Below, piece after piece: positions 7,177 through 16,242 of a stretch of DNA of 36,089 nucleotides. How positions within the stretch are numbered: position 1 is the stretch's first letter; each line of letters begins with the position of its first letter. The stretch is from JBKPNX01 sp046732855. Lineage in GTDB: Bacteria; Pseudomonadota; Alphaproteobacteria; Geminicoccales; Geminicoccaceae. The DNA lies in assembly GCA_046732855.1 (NCBI GenBank), contig JBKPNX010000057.1:1-36089 (forward strand). The letters run 5' to 3'. Both the position numbers and the translations under genes were made by a program. Below the pieces are notes generated by a model. It ran no database searches and had not been told where the DNA came from. It saw only the letters and a list, made by a program, of their open reading frames with translations.

Positions 7177-8022
7177 TCAGCGATTCTCTTGCGGAGCAAC
7201 GGCTGCACGCGCCGGCTCCGGAGCCATGTCAGGGCACGACGCGTCGAGCCCGCACGCGGCGAGCGCGTCCAGCATGTGCGCGGGCGGCGGCGCGGTCGCG
7301 GCGATCGGGGCGCGATTGGCGTAGAGCGGCACGGCGATGGCGCGGGCGAGCAGGTGGAGCGGCGCCCGTCCGCGATCGGCGGCGCGGCGCGCGTGCCCGG
7401 TTGGGGAAGGGGGCCCCGACGCCGTTTCGGCGGCCAGGCGGCCGTAGATCGGATCGCCCAGCACCGGGCAGCCGAGCGCGGCGAGGTGCACGCGCAGCTG
7501 GTGGGTGCGCCCGGTCAAGGGATGCAGCTCGAGCCAGGTCAGGCCCTCGGCATCGCCCAGCACGCGGTAGTCGGTGATCGAGGGCAGGCCCCCGGCATCG
7601 ACCTTCATCCACCAGCCGCGCGTCTGGTTGCGCCGCCCGAGCGGCAGATCGATCCGGCCCTGCGCGGCCGGCGGCGCCCCCTCGACCACCGCCCAGTACG
7701 TCTTGTCGACCCGAGCTTCGGCGAACAGGCGGCCGAGCCGACGCAGCGCCCGGTGATGGCGGCCGAGCACCAGGCAGCCGCTGGTATCGCGATCGAGACG
7801 GTGCGCCAGCTCCGGCCGATTCGGCAGGCCGAAGCGCAGGCCGTCCAGGAGGTCCTCGAGGTTCGGCCCGCCCTTGGGGCCGGGGTGGACCGCGAGCCCG
7901 GCCGGCTTGTCGAGAATCAGCATCAGGGCGTCGCGATAGAGCAGCCGCGCCTGCAGCTGCTCGGGAGTCAGGATGGCGGGCTCGCTCACGAGGGGTCGGC
8001 GCTCCACGGCGCATGGGTCCAC
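7177..8022 (-). CDS. RluA-family RNA pseudouridine synthase
   Basis: This protein of up to 281 aa has the RluA motif HRLDRDTSG at 74-82 with the catalytic aspartate Asp77, LDKPAGLAVHPG at 37-48, the LTGRTHQLRVHLAALGCPVLGDPIYG block in the second half, and a shortened C-terminus. It isomerises a specific uridine in rRNA or tRNA to pseudouridine. It has no S4 domain, unlike RluC and RluD, which fits the short RluA/TruC-like branch. The start is uncertain: GTG codons at residues 1, 6 and 12 (8022, 8007, 7989) are all possible. The C-terminal 40 residues are Ala/Pro-rich. It diverges from the puuB-like gene. Confidence 0.92.
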   Translation of the reverse strand: MDPCAVERRPLVSEPAILTPEQLQARLLYRDALMLILDKPAGLAVHPGPKGGPNLEDLLDGLRFGLPNRPELAHRLDRDTSGCLVLGRHHRALRRLGRLFAEARVDKTYWAVVEGAPPAAQGRIDLPLGRRNQTRGWWMKVDAGGLPSITDYRVLGDAEGLTWLELHPLTGRTHQLRVHLAALGCPVLGDPIYGRLAAETASGPPSPTGHARRAADRGRAPLHLLARAIAVPLYANRAPIAATAPPPAHMLDALAACGLDASCPDMAPEPARAAVAPQENR

Positions 8023-8075
8023 AGACGGCGCCGGACCAGGGGTTGACGCTAGCCCGCGGGTCTGATCTGGACCTG

Positions 8076-9386
8076 ATGCATCACAACGGAAAGGCGAAAC
8101 GCGACGTGCCGCCCTCCGGGCATCCCGCTTCCTACTACGCCGCCACGGCCAATGCGACCGCGGCGCATCCGCGGCTCGCCGGCTCGGTCTACGCCGACGT
8201 GTGCGTGATCGGTGGCGGCTTCACGGGCGTGTCCGCGGCGCTGCACCTGGCCGAGCGCGGCTATGACGTGGTGTTGCTGGAGGCGGCGCGGATCGGGGCA
8301 GGGGCGTCCGGACGCAACGGCGGCCAAGTGCTCTCCGGACAACGCATCGATGTGATGGAGCTCGAGCGGGCGTTCGGGCTCGAGCGCGCGCGTCTGCTCT
8401 GGCAGCTGGCGGAGGAGGCCAAGGCGACCGTGCGGCAGCGGATCGCACAACACACGATCGCCTGCGATCTCAAGCCCGGCGCCCTGATCGCCGCCCACAA
8501 GCCGGGCGACGCCACGCGTTTGGAGCGCACCGCCGAGCATCTCGCCGAAACCTACGACTATCCCCACGCCCGCTACGTGGCCGGGACGGAGCTCGCCGAG
8601 ATGCTGGCGACCGGGCGTTACCACGGCGGGCTGCTCGATGCCGGCGCCTGCCATCTGCACCCGCTCAACTACGTGCTTGGCCTGGCCGATGCCGCCGTCG
8701 CCGCCGGCGCGCATATATTCGAGCGCAGCTGCGTCTGGCGGATCCAACCGACCCGGCCGCCGATCGTCGAGGCCGAACAGGGCCGGGTCGAGGCGCGCTA
8801 CGTCGTGCTCGCGATGAACGGGTATCTCGGCGCGCTGCTGCCCGAGCTGGCCGGCTGGATCATGCCGATCAACAATTTCATGGTAGCGACGGAACCGCTC
8901 GGGGAAGAGGCGGCGCGGGCGCTGATCCGCAACGACGTCGCGGTTTCGGACACCAGGTTCGTGACCGATTACTTCCGCCTCAGCGCCGATCATCGGCTAC
9001 TGTTCGGCGGCGGCGAGAGCTATGGCCCCCGTTTCCCGGACGACATCAAAGGTTTCGTCCGCAGCTACATGCTGCGCGTGTTTCCGCAGCTCGCCGGCGT
9101 CGCCATCGAGTACGGCTGGGGCGGCACGCTCGCGATCACGCGCTCGCGCCTGCCGCACTTCGCCCGCCTCGCCCCCGAGGTCTTCGTCGCCCACGGCTAT
9201 TCGGGCCAGGGCATCGCGCTGGCTACGCTGGCGGGCAAGCTGATCGCGGAGGCGATCGCCGGGACCGCCGAGCGCTTCGACGTCATGGCCGATTTGCAGG
9301 TGCGACGGTTTCCCGGCGGGACGCTGCTGCGCCGCCCGGCGCTGGTCGCGGGCATGCTCTACTACGGCCTGCGCGACCGGCTGTAG
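8076..9386 (+). CDS. puuB: Gamma-glutamylputrescine oxidase-like FAD oxidoreductase
   Basis: This 436-aa flavoprotein belongs to the DAO family. The ADP-binding DVCVIGGGFTGVSAALHLAE starts near residue 41, followed by the GASGRNGGQ motif at about 76-84. Similarity to E. coli PuuB continues throughout, including SYYAATAN near the start, LHPLNYVLGLADA, YFRLSADHRLLFGGG, and the end with FPGG and YYGLRDRL. PuuB oxidises gamma-glutamylputrescine in putrescine breakdown. No other puu genes are in the window, so a related amine substrate is possible. I chose the ATG at 8076 because PuuB proteins begin shortly before the SYYA motif; an in-frame ATG at 8013 would overlap the divergent gene. Confidence 0.88.
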   Translation: MHHNGKAKRDVPPSGHPASYYAATANATAAHPRLAGSVYADVCVIGGGFTGVSAALHLAERGYDVVLLEAARIGAGASGRNGGQVLSGQRIDVMELERAFGLERARLLWQLAEEAKATVRQRIAQHTIACDLKPGALIAAHKPGDATRLERTAEHLAETYDYPHARYVAGTELAEMLATGRYHGGLLDAGACHLHPLNYVLGLADAAVAAGAHIFERSCVWRIQPTRPPIVEAEQGRVEARYVVLAMNGYLGALLPELAGWIMPINNFMVATEPLGEEAARALIRNDVAVSDTRFVTDYFRLSADHRLLFGGGESYGPRFPDDIKGFVRSYMLRVFPQLAGVAIEYGWGGTLAITRSRLPHFARLAPEVFVAHGYSGQGIALATLAGKLIAEAIAGTAERFDVMADLQVRRFPGGTLLRRPALVAGMLYYGLRDRL

Positions 9387-9460
9387 GACAGGGCTCGCAG
9401 CGGAACCCTACTTCCCGCGAGGCGTTATTCCGGCGTTAACCAAATACGCCTAAGCCGTTC

Positions 9461-10579
9461 ATGGCAACCCGCACCGACGTAGCCGCACATGAGATGATCA
9501 CGATCGATTCGATCGAGCACGCCGAGCAGTTCGCCAAGGCTGCGCTGGCCGCCATGGCCGTTCATCGCATCGCGCCGACCCCCAACAATTATCTGATCTG
9601 GTACAGCCACTGCTCCGGCTGCTACCCGGAGCTGAGCCGGCGCGTGGCGGCCCTGGAAAGCCGGGGCGAGGGGTTCAGCGACGACATTCTGGCCGAGTTG
9701 CACGATCGCTTCTTCGGCACCGGCCGCCAGCTGCGCCTGCTCAACGAGACGTGCCAGCGGATCGAGACGACCATGGCCGAGCTGCTCAGCCACGTCGGCG
9801 GCATGACCCGCGACGCGACCGGCTACGCGGGCAAGCTGGTCGCCTTTGGCGACGCGCTGAGCAAGCAGGCGGAGACCCGCGAGCTGCGCGCCCTGGTCGG
9901 CGAGATCCTGGATGCGACCCGGCAGATGCAGCGCCGGACGCTGCAGCTGGAGACGCAGCTCGGGCAGACCTCGCGCCAGATCGAGGGGTTGCGCACCGAT
10001 CTGGCGAGCGCGCAGCGCGAGGCCAGCATCGACAGCCTGACCGGGATCGCCAATCGCAAGTACTTCGATCACGAGCTGCGCGCTGCCGCGGACGATGCGG
10101 GCGCGAGCGGGCAACCGCTGTCGCTGCTGCTCGCCGACATCGATCATTTCAAGCAGTTCAACGACACGTTCGGCCATCAGGTCGGCGACCAGGTGCTGCG
10201 TCTGGTCGCCCAGGTGCTCACCCGCTCGGTCAAGGGGCGCGACATGGCCGCGCGCTACGGCGGCGAGGAATTCGCCTTGATCCTGCCGCAGACCGACTTG
10301 GAAGGGGCGCGCCAGCTGGCGGAGCAGATCCGCCAGACCGTGGCGAGCAACCGCATCCGCTCGAAGGTGAACGGGCTGGATCTCGGCCACATCACCATGT
10401 CGATCGGCTGCGCCCAGTACGTGCCGGGCGAGCCGCTGACCAGAGTGATCCAGCGCGCCGACGAAGCCCTGTACCGTGCCAAACGCGCGGGTCGCAACCG
10501 GGTACTGGTCGCGTCAAGCCCGGTTGCCCCGGCGGCTGCGGGGACCCGGAGTCGGACCGAGCTGGCCGTGCCCAACTGA
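9461..10579 (+). CDS. Diguanylate cyclase with an N-terminal helical domain
   Basis: This 372-aa protein has a C-terminal GGDEF domain from about 188 to 355. DSLTGIANRKYF is at 191-202, the metal-binding DIDHFKQFND at 226-235, and the active-site GGEEF at 267-271. It should make cyclic di-GMP from two GTP. The product-inhibition I-site, normally RxxD just before the active site, reads KxxD (Lys258 to Asp261), so feedback inhibition may be weakened. The N-terminal 180 residues are helical, with PTPNNYLIWYSHCSG at 39-53 and a predicted coiled coil at about 140-188, and show no signal peptide or membrane helix. This arrangement recurs in alphaproteobacterial soluble cyclases. ATG start at 9461. 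Confidence 0.93.
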   Translation: MATRTDVAAHEMITIDSIEHAEQFAKAALAAMAVHRIAPTPNNYLIWYSHCSGCYPELSRRVAALESRGEGFSDDILAELHDRFFGTGRQLRLLNETCQRIETTMAELLSHVGGMTRDATGYAGKLVAFGDALSKQAETRELRALVGEILDATRQMQRRTLQLETQLGQTSRQIEGLRTDLASAQREASIDSLTGIANRKYFDHELRAAADDAGASGQPLSLLLADIDHFKQFNDTFGHQVGDQVLRLVAQVLTRSVKGRDMAARYGGEEFALILPQTDLEGARQLAEQIRQTVASNRIRSKVNGLDLGHITMSIGCAQYVPGEPLTRVIQRADEALYRAKRAGRNRVLVASSPVAPAAAGTRSRTELAVPN

Positions 10580-10702
10580 CCGGCAGGACAGCGGCCCTCG
10601 GCGCGCGCAGCGGGCGACGTCCCGGTACGAACTGCCCGCTCGAAGCAGACCAAGGGGCGAGTAGCTGAGGCACACCGGGGTTGCGCATCCGGACCGACCG
10701 CT

Positions 10703-10737
10703 GCCTGCGGATGCAGGCTGCGGCAGGGCTCCTGCCG
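10703..10737 (+). terminator. Two tandem hairpins after the diguanylate cyclase
   Basis: GCCTGC-GGAT-GCAGGC (10703-10718) and CGGCAGG-GCT-CCTGCCG (10721-10737) are two perfect stem-loops separated by two bases. They lie about 120 bases past the cyclase stop and before the convergent MFS remnant. Neither has a T-tract, so they are weak terminators or a structured 3' end. Confidence 0.4.
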
Positions 10738-10846
10738 TCGTCGCGAGGAGCCGACCGAGGAAGCGAGCCAGCGTGCGGGCGTGGGCGAATTCCTGGATGG
10801 CTTCGCTGCGCTCGAACGGGCCGCATGTCCGGAGACGATGGCGGTG

Positions 10847-12122
10847 TCACATAGCTGGCCGTCTGCGCGCCGCGGCGATCAGCGAGCGCCGGCCGAGGAG
10901 ATACCAGAGCAGCGCAAGGACTTGCGCGCCGAGGAACACGCCGAAGCCGACCTGATAGCCGCGCGGGTCGTAGCCGCCGGCCGGGGCGGCCCCGAACAGG
11001 TCGATGATCGCGCCGATCGCGTTCTGCGCGCCGAACGCGAACAGGAACAGGATGAGGTTCATCGCGGTGGTGGCGCGGCCCGACTGGCCGGTTCCGAAAT
11101 GCGAGGACAGCCACGGATAGGCGAGCACCCCGACCTGGCCCGGTCATGCCGAACACGACCCAGATCGGCAGGTTGAGCGAGGTCCATTGCAGCACGGATC
11201 GTGAGCTCGGAGCAGAGGAACAGGACGAGAAAGCCGAGCATCACGGTCAGGAGATCAACGCCGCGCCGGACGAACCAGTCGGCGACCCCGCCGGACAGCA
11301 GAATGCCGATTAAACGCGACCGCCATGGCCATCAGGTGATTGGTCACGCCGATGCGGTCCAAGCCGGCGACATCGCGAAACCACGGGCCGGCCCACAGCG
11401 TCTGGATGGCGATGTGGGTGCCCGCGGTGGTCGCGAGCAGCGGCGCGAGGCGCCAGAACACGGGGTCGCGCAGGATGCGGAGCAAAGACGCGATCTGGCC
11501 TGACCACCGCTCGGCCGCCGCGCTCGCGCCCTGCTCCGGCACGGCGACCGAGATCAGGGTCGCGATCGCGCATGTGATCGCCGCGAGAGCGACGAACACC
11601 GCGCGCCAGCCGATTGCAGCGATCGCGAGCTCGGTCGGCACCGTGGCGACCAGGACGCCGGGCGCACCGAACGACATGATGACGGCATTGGCGAGCGCGC
11701 GGCGCGACTCCGGCAGCCACAGCACCACCGCCTTGAAGCCGCTCATCAGCCCGCCGGCGAAGCCGAGGCCGATCAGCGCGCGGGCGGAGGCGAGCGTCGC
11801 GATGCCGTGGCCGAGCGCGAACAGCAACGAGCCCGCGGCCGCGCACGCGAGCAATGCCGCCTGCACCCGGCGCGGCCCGAAGCGGTCGACCAGGACGCCG
11901 AGGGGGAGCTGGAACAGGGCGAACGCGAAACAGATAGGCAGACGTGAGCAGGCCCAGCTCGGCCGCGCTCAGGCCGAGATCGGCGGCCAGATCCGGCCCG
12001 ACCACCACGTTGACCGCGCGGAACAGATACGACAGGAAATAGCCGAGCGCGAACGGCGCCAGGACCGATACCAGCAGGGCGGCAGACGTGCCTGGCGCGG
12101 GCAGCGCGTGACGGGTCGACAC
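10847..12122 (-). pseudogene. MFS transporter broken by four one-base insertions
   Basis: Joining four frames gives one continuous MFS protein of 423 residues with twelve-helix character. It runs from a GTG at 12122 (STRHALPAPGTSAALLVSVL) to LIAARRRPAM at 10847. The typical MFS loop GVLVDRFGPRR between helices 2 and 3 appears only after correction. Frames must change near 11926 (TTTCGCGTTC), 11308 (TTTAATCGGC), 11195 (ATCCGTGCTG) and 11139 (ACCGGGCCAGG). Each site carries one extra base, and the total is then exactly divisible by three. No in-frame stop exists within any segment. Either the gene has recently decayed or the sequence has clustered errors. Substrate unknown. Confidence 0.85.
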
Positions 12123-12488
12123 CGGCGGCAGAGCCCTCTTCGGTCGGACCCGCCTGCGGCATAGCGCCGCCCGCCGCCGCGCCGGACGGCCGGGCTCTGC
12201 GAGGCATGCGGGTCGAAGCGGCGTTGATAGACGAACCGCGCCTCGACGGCAAAAAACGTCGCTGACCGTCACCGCCGCAGGCATCCGTCCCGGCGGCCAC
12301 GCGCCGAGGCGGCAGGCTGGCGGCAGTGGTTGCGCCGGAAGCGCGCGGTACCGCCAGTATCGGCCCAACCGTCTGGGGGGTGGATTCGGGTCGAGGCCTG
12401 AGTCATATAGGCGCGCATCAACAGTCGTGGTACAGGGGGCGAGTCCACCCGATCGCGACCAGGATCTTCCCGTTCACGGAACTTGGCG
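12123..12488. other. Intergenic region before the desaturase, no gene seen
   Basis: No coding sequence is supported here. The region separates the minus-strand MFS remnant from the plus-strand desaturase and so should hold the desaturase promoter. GAGTCATATAGG at about 12400-12412 is the only AT-rich, -10-like element; I see no good -35 partner. Confidence 0.3.
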
Positions 12489-13535
12489 ATGCCGCTCGAC
12501 TTCAGCTACTTGGACGGTCATCCCGTGCATCGGCAGCGGGCGCGCGAGATCATGGCCAGACATCCCGAGGTGCGACGCCTGATCGGAGCCAATCCGACCT
12601 CGGCGCTGTGGGCGATCGGGCTGGTGAGCGCGCAATGGCTCGCGGCGTATCTGGTGCGCGACCTGTCGTGGCTGTGGCTCCTGCTCGCGGCCTATCTGTT
12701 CGGCGCCTTTGTCAACCACGCGCTTTACGTGCTGATCCACGAGTGTACGCACAACCTCGTATTCCGCAAGAAGCTGTACAATAACCTGCTCGGGATGTTC
12801 TGCGATTTTGCCCTCGCTTTTCCCAGCGCGATGGCGTTTCGCAAGTATCACCTGCTGCACCATCAACATCTCGGCGATTACGAAATGGATCCCGACATCG
12901 TCTGCCACGCCGAGGGCCGCCTGGTCCGGGATTCCGCCTGGCGCAAGGCGCTGTGGGTGGCGCTGCTCGGGCTGTCGCAGGCGCTGCGTCCGCTCAAGGT
13001 GAAGGGGGTCAAAGCGCTCGACCGGTGGATCATCGCCAATGTCCTGGTGATCGCTGCCGTCGACGTGCTGATCTGGCTCGTGCTGGGGCCCAAGGCGCTC
13101 GCCTATCTGGCGCTGTCCACGTTCTTCGCGCTCGGGCTGCATCCCGTCGGCGGCCGCTGGATCCAGGAGCATTACGAGACCAGGAAGGGGCAGGAGACCT
13201 ATTCGTATTATGGTCCGCTGAATCGCACCTGCTTCAACATGGGCTATCATAACGAGCATCACGATTTCGCCGGCATTCCCTGGAACAACCTGCCCAAGCT
13301 GAAACGGCTCGCGCCCGAATATTACGACAGCCTGAAGTCCTATCAGTCCTGGACCGCGGTATTGCTGAAGTTCATCTTCGATCCCTCGATGTCCACCTAC
13401 AGCCGTGTGGTCAGGGCGGGGCAAAAGCGCGCCGCAGCGCGGGCGGCGCGCCGGCGGCAACGCCCGGCATGGCAGGCGCCGTCAACGGGGGATGTCCCGG
13501 CACAGACGGCGCAGCTGACGCGCGCCGGACCATAA
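12489..13535 (+). CDS. Fatty acid desaturase resembling sphingolipid delta-4 desaturase (DES1)
   Basis: This 348-aa membrane di-iron enzyme has three histidine boxes: HECTH (84-88), HLLHH (121-125) and HNEHH (254-258). Several stretches follow the animal and fungal dihydroceramide delta-4 desaturase DES1: an N-terminal RAREIMARHPEVRRLIG (17-33), GYHNEHHDFAGIPWNNLPK (252-270), then LAPEYYDSLKSYQSW (274-288) and STYSR (302-306). Hydrophobic segments lie around 40-56, 59-78, 100-115 and 180-220. The reaction would introduce a trans double bond into a long-chain base or ceramide-like lipid; the bacterial substrate is unknown. The C-terminal 45 residues are Arg/Ala-rich and unlike the family. ATG preferred over an upstream TTG at 12483. 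Confidence 0.88.
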   Translation: MPLDFSYLDGHPVHRQRAREIMARHPEVRRLIGANPTSALWAIGLVSAQWLAAYLVRDLSWLWLLLAAYLFGAFVNHALYVLIHECTHNLVFRKKLYNNLLGMFCDFALAFPSAMAFRKYHLLHHQHLGDYEMDPDIVCHAEGRLVRDSAWRKALWVALLGLSQALRPLKVKGVKALDRWIIANVLVIAAVDVLIWLVLGPKALAYLALSTFFALGLHPVGGRWIQEHYETRKGQETYSYYGPLNRTCFNMGYHNEHHDFAGIPWNNLPKLKRLAPEYYDSLKSYQSWTAVLLKFIFDPSMSTYSRVVRAGQKRAAARAARRRQRPAWQAPSTGDVPAQTAQLTRAGP

Positions 13536-13577
13536 AGTCGCGGCGTCCAGGCGCCGAGCTCCGATCAGGACTTCGCC

Positions 13578-14567
13578 GTGGCGGCGCTGTTTCTGAACCC
13601 TGCGCTGCGCAAGCGGATCGACCGGGTGCCCGCGCTGCGGCGGGCGCGCTGGCGCATGGAGGCGGGGCTCCTGGCCTTGTACTGGTCGATCTGCGCCCGC
13701 CTCGGACCGGACACGGCGTCCGCCTTCGGTCAGCGTCTGTTCAGACGGCTCGGGCCGAGCCTGGGCAAGAGCGGGCAGATCGAGCGTAATCTGCGCCTGG
13801 CGTTCCCCAATCTGAGCGAAGCCGAACAGACTGAGCTGTTGCGCGAAATCTGGAGCAACGCCGGCGCGGTCCTCGCCGAATACCCGCATTTCAAGGCGAT
13901 CTGCCATGACGATTTCGACGGCCATTTCGAGGTGGTCGAGAAGTGGGACGTCGCTGGCTACCGCGGCGCCGGGAGGAACGGCATCTTCGTGACGGCGCAC
14001 GTGGGCAACTGGGAGCTGTCCGCGGCGGCGGCCGGCCACCATGGCTTTCCGATCACGGTCATTTACGCGCCGAGCAGAAATCCCTTCATCGATCGCATGT
14101 TGCGCCGCCGGCGGGAGGCGCTGGGCTGCCGCCTGGTGAGCCTCGACGAGGGCGCCCGGCATCTGCTGCGCGAGCTCGCGGAGGGCCGCTCGGTCGGCCT
14201 CGTGGTCGATACCCGCGACGACGACGGCGTCCCGGTACCGTTCTTCGGCCTCGACAAGCTGACCACGCTGGCGCCGGCCCGGCTCGCGCTCCGCTTCGGC
14301 TGCGCCCTCGTGCCGGCGCGCGTCGAGCGGGTCGGCCCGGCGCGCTTCCGCCTCATCGTCCACGAGCCGATCCGGCCGGATCCCGCGCTCGCCTCGGACA
14401 AGGACCGGGCGGTACAGATGATGGCCGACCTCAATCGCCTGTTCGAGCAATGGATCCGCGAGCGGCCGGAGCAGTGGCTGTGCATCAAGCGCGCCTGGCC
14501 GAAGGACGTCGAGGCACAGGCGGGCCGCGGGGCATCCGCGGCGGCGCACCTCGGCGCCGAGGCGTGA
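13578..14567 (+). CDS. LpxL/HtrB-superfamily lysophospholipid acyltransferase
   Basis: This 329-aa protein belongs to the bacterial lipid A / phosphatidylinositol mannoside acyltransferase superfamily. NLRLAFPNLS is at 71-80, the catalytic HX4E motif is HVGNWE (141-146), a GLVVDTRDDDGVPVPFFG acceptor region lies near 210-230, and a late EQWLCIKRAWP is the usual family C-terminal block. It transfers an acyl group to a lipid acceptor at the inner membrane. The GTG at 13578 lies 42 bases after the desaturase stop, so the two are likely one transcript, which suggests a shared lipid pathway. Whether the acceptor is lipid A, a lysophospholipid or an amino lipid cannot be told from sequence. Confidence 0.9.
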   Translation: MAALFLNPALRKRIDRVPALRRARWRMEAGLLALYWSICARLGPDTASAFGQRLFRRLGPSLGKSGQIERNLRLAFPNLSEAEQTELLREIWSNAGAVLAEYPHFKAICHDDFDGHFEVVEKWDVAGYRGAGRNGIFVTAHVGNWELSAAAAGHHGFPITVIYAPSRNPFIDRMLRRRREALGCRLVSLDEGARHLLRELAEGRSVGLVVDTRDDDGVPVPFFGLDKLTTLAPARLALRFGCALVPARVERVGPARFRLIVHEPIRPDPALASDKDRAVQMMADLNRLFEQWIRERPEQWLCIKRAWPKDVEAQAGRGASAAAHLGAEA

Positions 14568-14589
14568 CCGTGCGGCGACCACGCGTTCG

Positions 14590-15300
14590 TCAGCCGACGC
14601 CGACCAGGGCGTGCAGCAGGTCCGGATCAGATCTGAGGCGCGCAGCGGTGCCGTCGAACACCACGCTGCCGCGGGCCATGACGACCGCCCGCTCGGCGAG
14701 CTCGAGGGCGACCTCGGTGCGCTGCTCGACCAGCACCATGGTCATGGCGCCACCTTTGCGCAGACGCGCGATCACGCCCGCCAGCTCCTCGACCACGATC
14801 GGCGCGAGTCCCTCGAACGGCTCGTCCATCAGCAACAGCGACGGGTTGCCGACCAGCGCGCGCGCGATCGCCAGCATCTGCTGCTCGCCCCCGGACAGCG
14901 CGCGGCCGGGATGGCGGGCCCGCTCGCGCAGTCGGGGAAAGAGCTCGAACGCGCGCGCCAAGGTCCAGGGGCCGGGCCGCCTCGCCACCGCGAGGTTGTC
15001 CCGTACCGCAAGCGAGGGGAAGATCTCCCGCTCCTGGGGCACCCAGCCGAGCCCGGCGCGCGCGCGCCGGTGCGGGCGCCAGCGGCCGATGTCCTGGCCG
15101 GCGAATTGAATGGCCCCGCCCTGCAAAGTCGCGTGGCCCATGACGGTCGCGAGCAGCGTCGACTTGCCGACGCCGTTACGGCCGAGCAGCGCGACGCACT
15201 CGCCGCGGCCGATGCGCAGATCGAAGGCGTCGAGGACCACGGTGGCCCCGTAGCCGGCGCGCACGCCCGACAGCTCCAGGTGCGTCGCCCGCTCAGCCAT
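14590..15300 (-). CDS. livF: Branched-chain amino acid-type ABC transporter ATPase LivF
   Basis: This 236-aa ATPase has Walker A GRNGVGKST (40-48), the Q-loop at Gln89 (VPQEREIF), the signature LSGGEQQ (135-141) and Walker B LLLMDEP (155-161). The pattern with VPQxREIFPSLxVxDNL is that of LivF, the second ATPase of branched-chain amino acid and amide uptake systems. It pairs with LivG on the cytoplasmic face of a LivHM permease. Its start overlaps the end of livG by 8 bases, so translation is coupled. No permease (livH, livM) or binding-protein gene is in the window. The ATPases may drive a permease encoded elsewhere. Confidence 0.92.
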   Translation of the reverse strand: MAERATHLELSGVRAGYGATVVLDAFDLRIGRGECVALLGRNGVGKSTLLATVMGHATLQGGAIQFAGQDIGRWRPHRRARAGLGWVPQEREIFPSLAVRDNLAVARRPGPWTLARAFELFPRLRERARHPGRALSGGEQQMLAIARALVGNPSLLLMDEPFEGLAPIVVEELAGVIARLRKGGAMTMVLVEQRTEVALELAERAVVMARGSVVFDGTAARLRSDPDLLHALVGVG

Positions 15301-16135
15301 GCTGGCGCTGGCCGAGGTAGGCGGCGCGGACCCGCGGATCGGCGGCGATCTCCTCGCGCGTGCCCTCGGTCAGGATCGCGCCGCCGACCATCACCGTGAT
15401 GCGCCGGGCGAAACGAAAGACCAGGTCCATGTCGTGCTCGACGATCAGCACGGCAATGTCGTGGTGCAGCTGCTCGATCGCGTCGAGAATGGCGCGGGTG
15501 TCGGCCGCGGGCACGCCGGCGGTGGGCTCGTCGAGCAGGAGGATGCGCGGGCGCGCGGCCAAGGCGATCGCGATCTCGACGATGCGCTGATCGCCATAGG
15601 GCAGGGTGCGGACCGGCTGCAGCGCGACCGACGCCAAGCCGAGCGTGTCGAGCAGCTCAAATGCTTCATCGAGGAGGGCATCGTCGCGCCCCAGCGGGCG
15701 CCAGAAATGCCGGCTCGCCCCGGTCCGCTCGGCGATCGCGAGCGCGACGTTGTCGATCACCGCGAGCGCATTGAACTGCTGGTTGATCTGGAAGGTGCGG
15801 GCCAGCCCGAGCCGCGCCCGCGCGTGCTGCGGCAGATCGGTGATATCGGTGCCGCGCAGGCGGATCCGGCCGGCGCTCGGCCGCAGCGCTCCGGTGATGA
15901 GGTTAAGCAGCGTGGTCTTGCCGGCGCCGTTCGGCCCGATCAGCGCGTGGCGCGCGCCAGGCGGCAAGCGGAAATCGATGCCGTCAGCGACCCGCAGCGC
16001 GCCGAAGCTCTTGCAGAGGCCGAGCGTCTCCAGCGCCGCCAGGTCGGCCGCGCCGCCGACCGTGATCTGCGGAGGCGGTCCGGTTAACTTTTGGCCAACC
16101 ATCGACTCGTAACCTGCCAGAGTCGGCTGGTCCAT
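15293..16135 (-). CDS. livG: Branched-chain amino acid-type ABC transporter ATPase LivG
   Basis: The 280-aa protein has Walker A GPNGAGKTT at 67-75 of the chosen product, the LARTFQINQQF block, a signature variant LPYGDQRIVEIAIAL, Walker B ILLLDEPTAGVP, and the H-loop in VLIVEHDMDLVF. YGDQR in place of LSGGQ and the long insertion before it are typical of LivG. The frame is open to 16294, but the extra N-terminus is low-complexity Pro/Gly and overlaps the rnhB end. I prefer the ATG at 16135; the ATG at 16102 (MVGQKLTG) is also possible. It overlaps livF by 8 bases and lies 107 bases after rnhB. Confidence 0.9.
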   Translation of the reverse strand: MDQPTLAGYESMVGQKLTGPPPQITVGGAADLAALETLGLCKSFGALRVADGIDFRLPPGARHALIGPNGAGKTTLLNLITGALRPSAGRIRLRGTDITDLPQHARARLGLARTFQINQQFNALAVIDNVALAIAERTGASRHFWRPLGRDDALLDEAFELLDTLGLASVALQPVRTLPYGDQRIVEIAIALAARPRILLLDEPTAGVPAADTRAILDAIEQLHHDIAVLIVEHDMDLVFRFARRITVMVGGAILTEGTREEIAADPRVRAAYLGQRQHG

Positions 16136-16242
16136 GCGACCCTGGGAATCCGTGCGCGCCAGCCGCGGCCGGGACCCTGCGCCAGCGACTCCCCACGTCG
16201 AGCTGCGGCCAGGACCCGGGGACAGGGGACTGCCAGGTCGAG

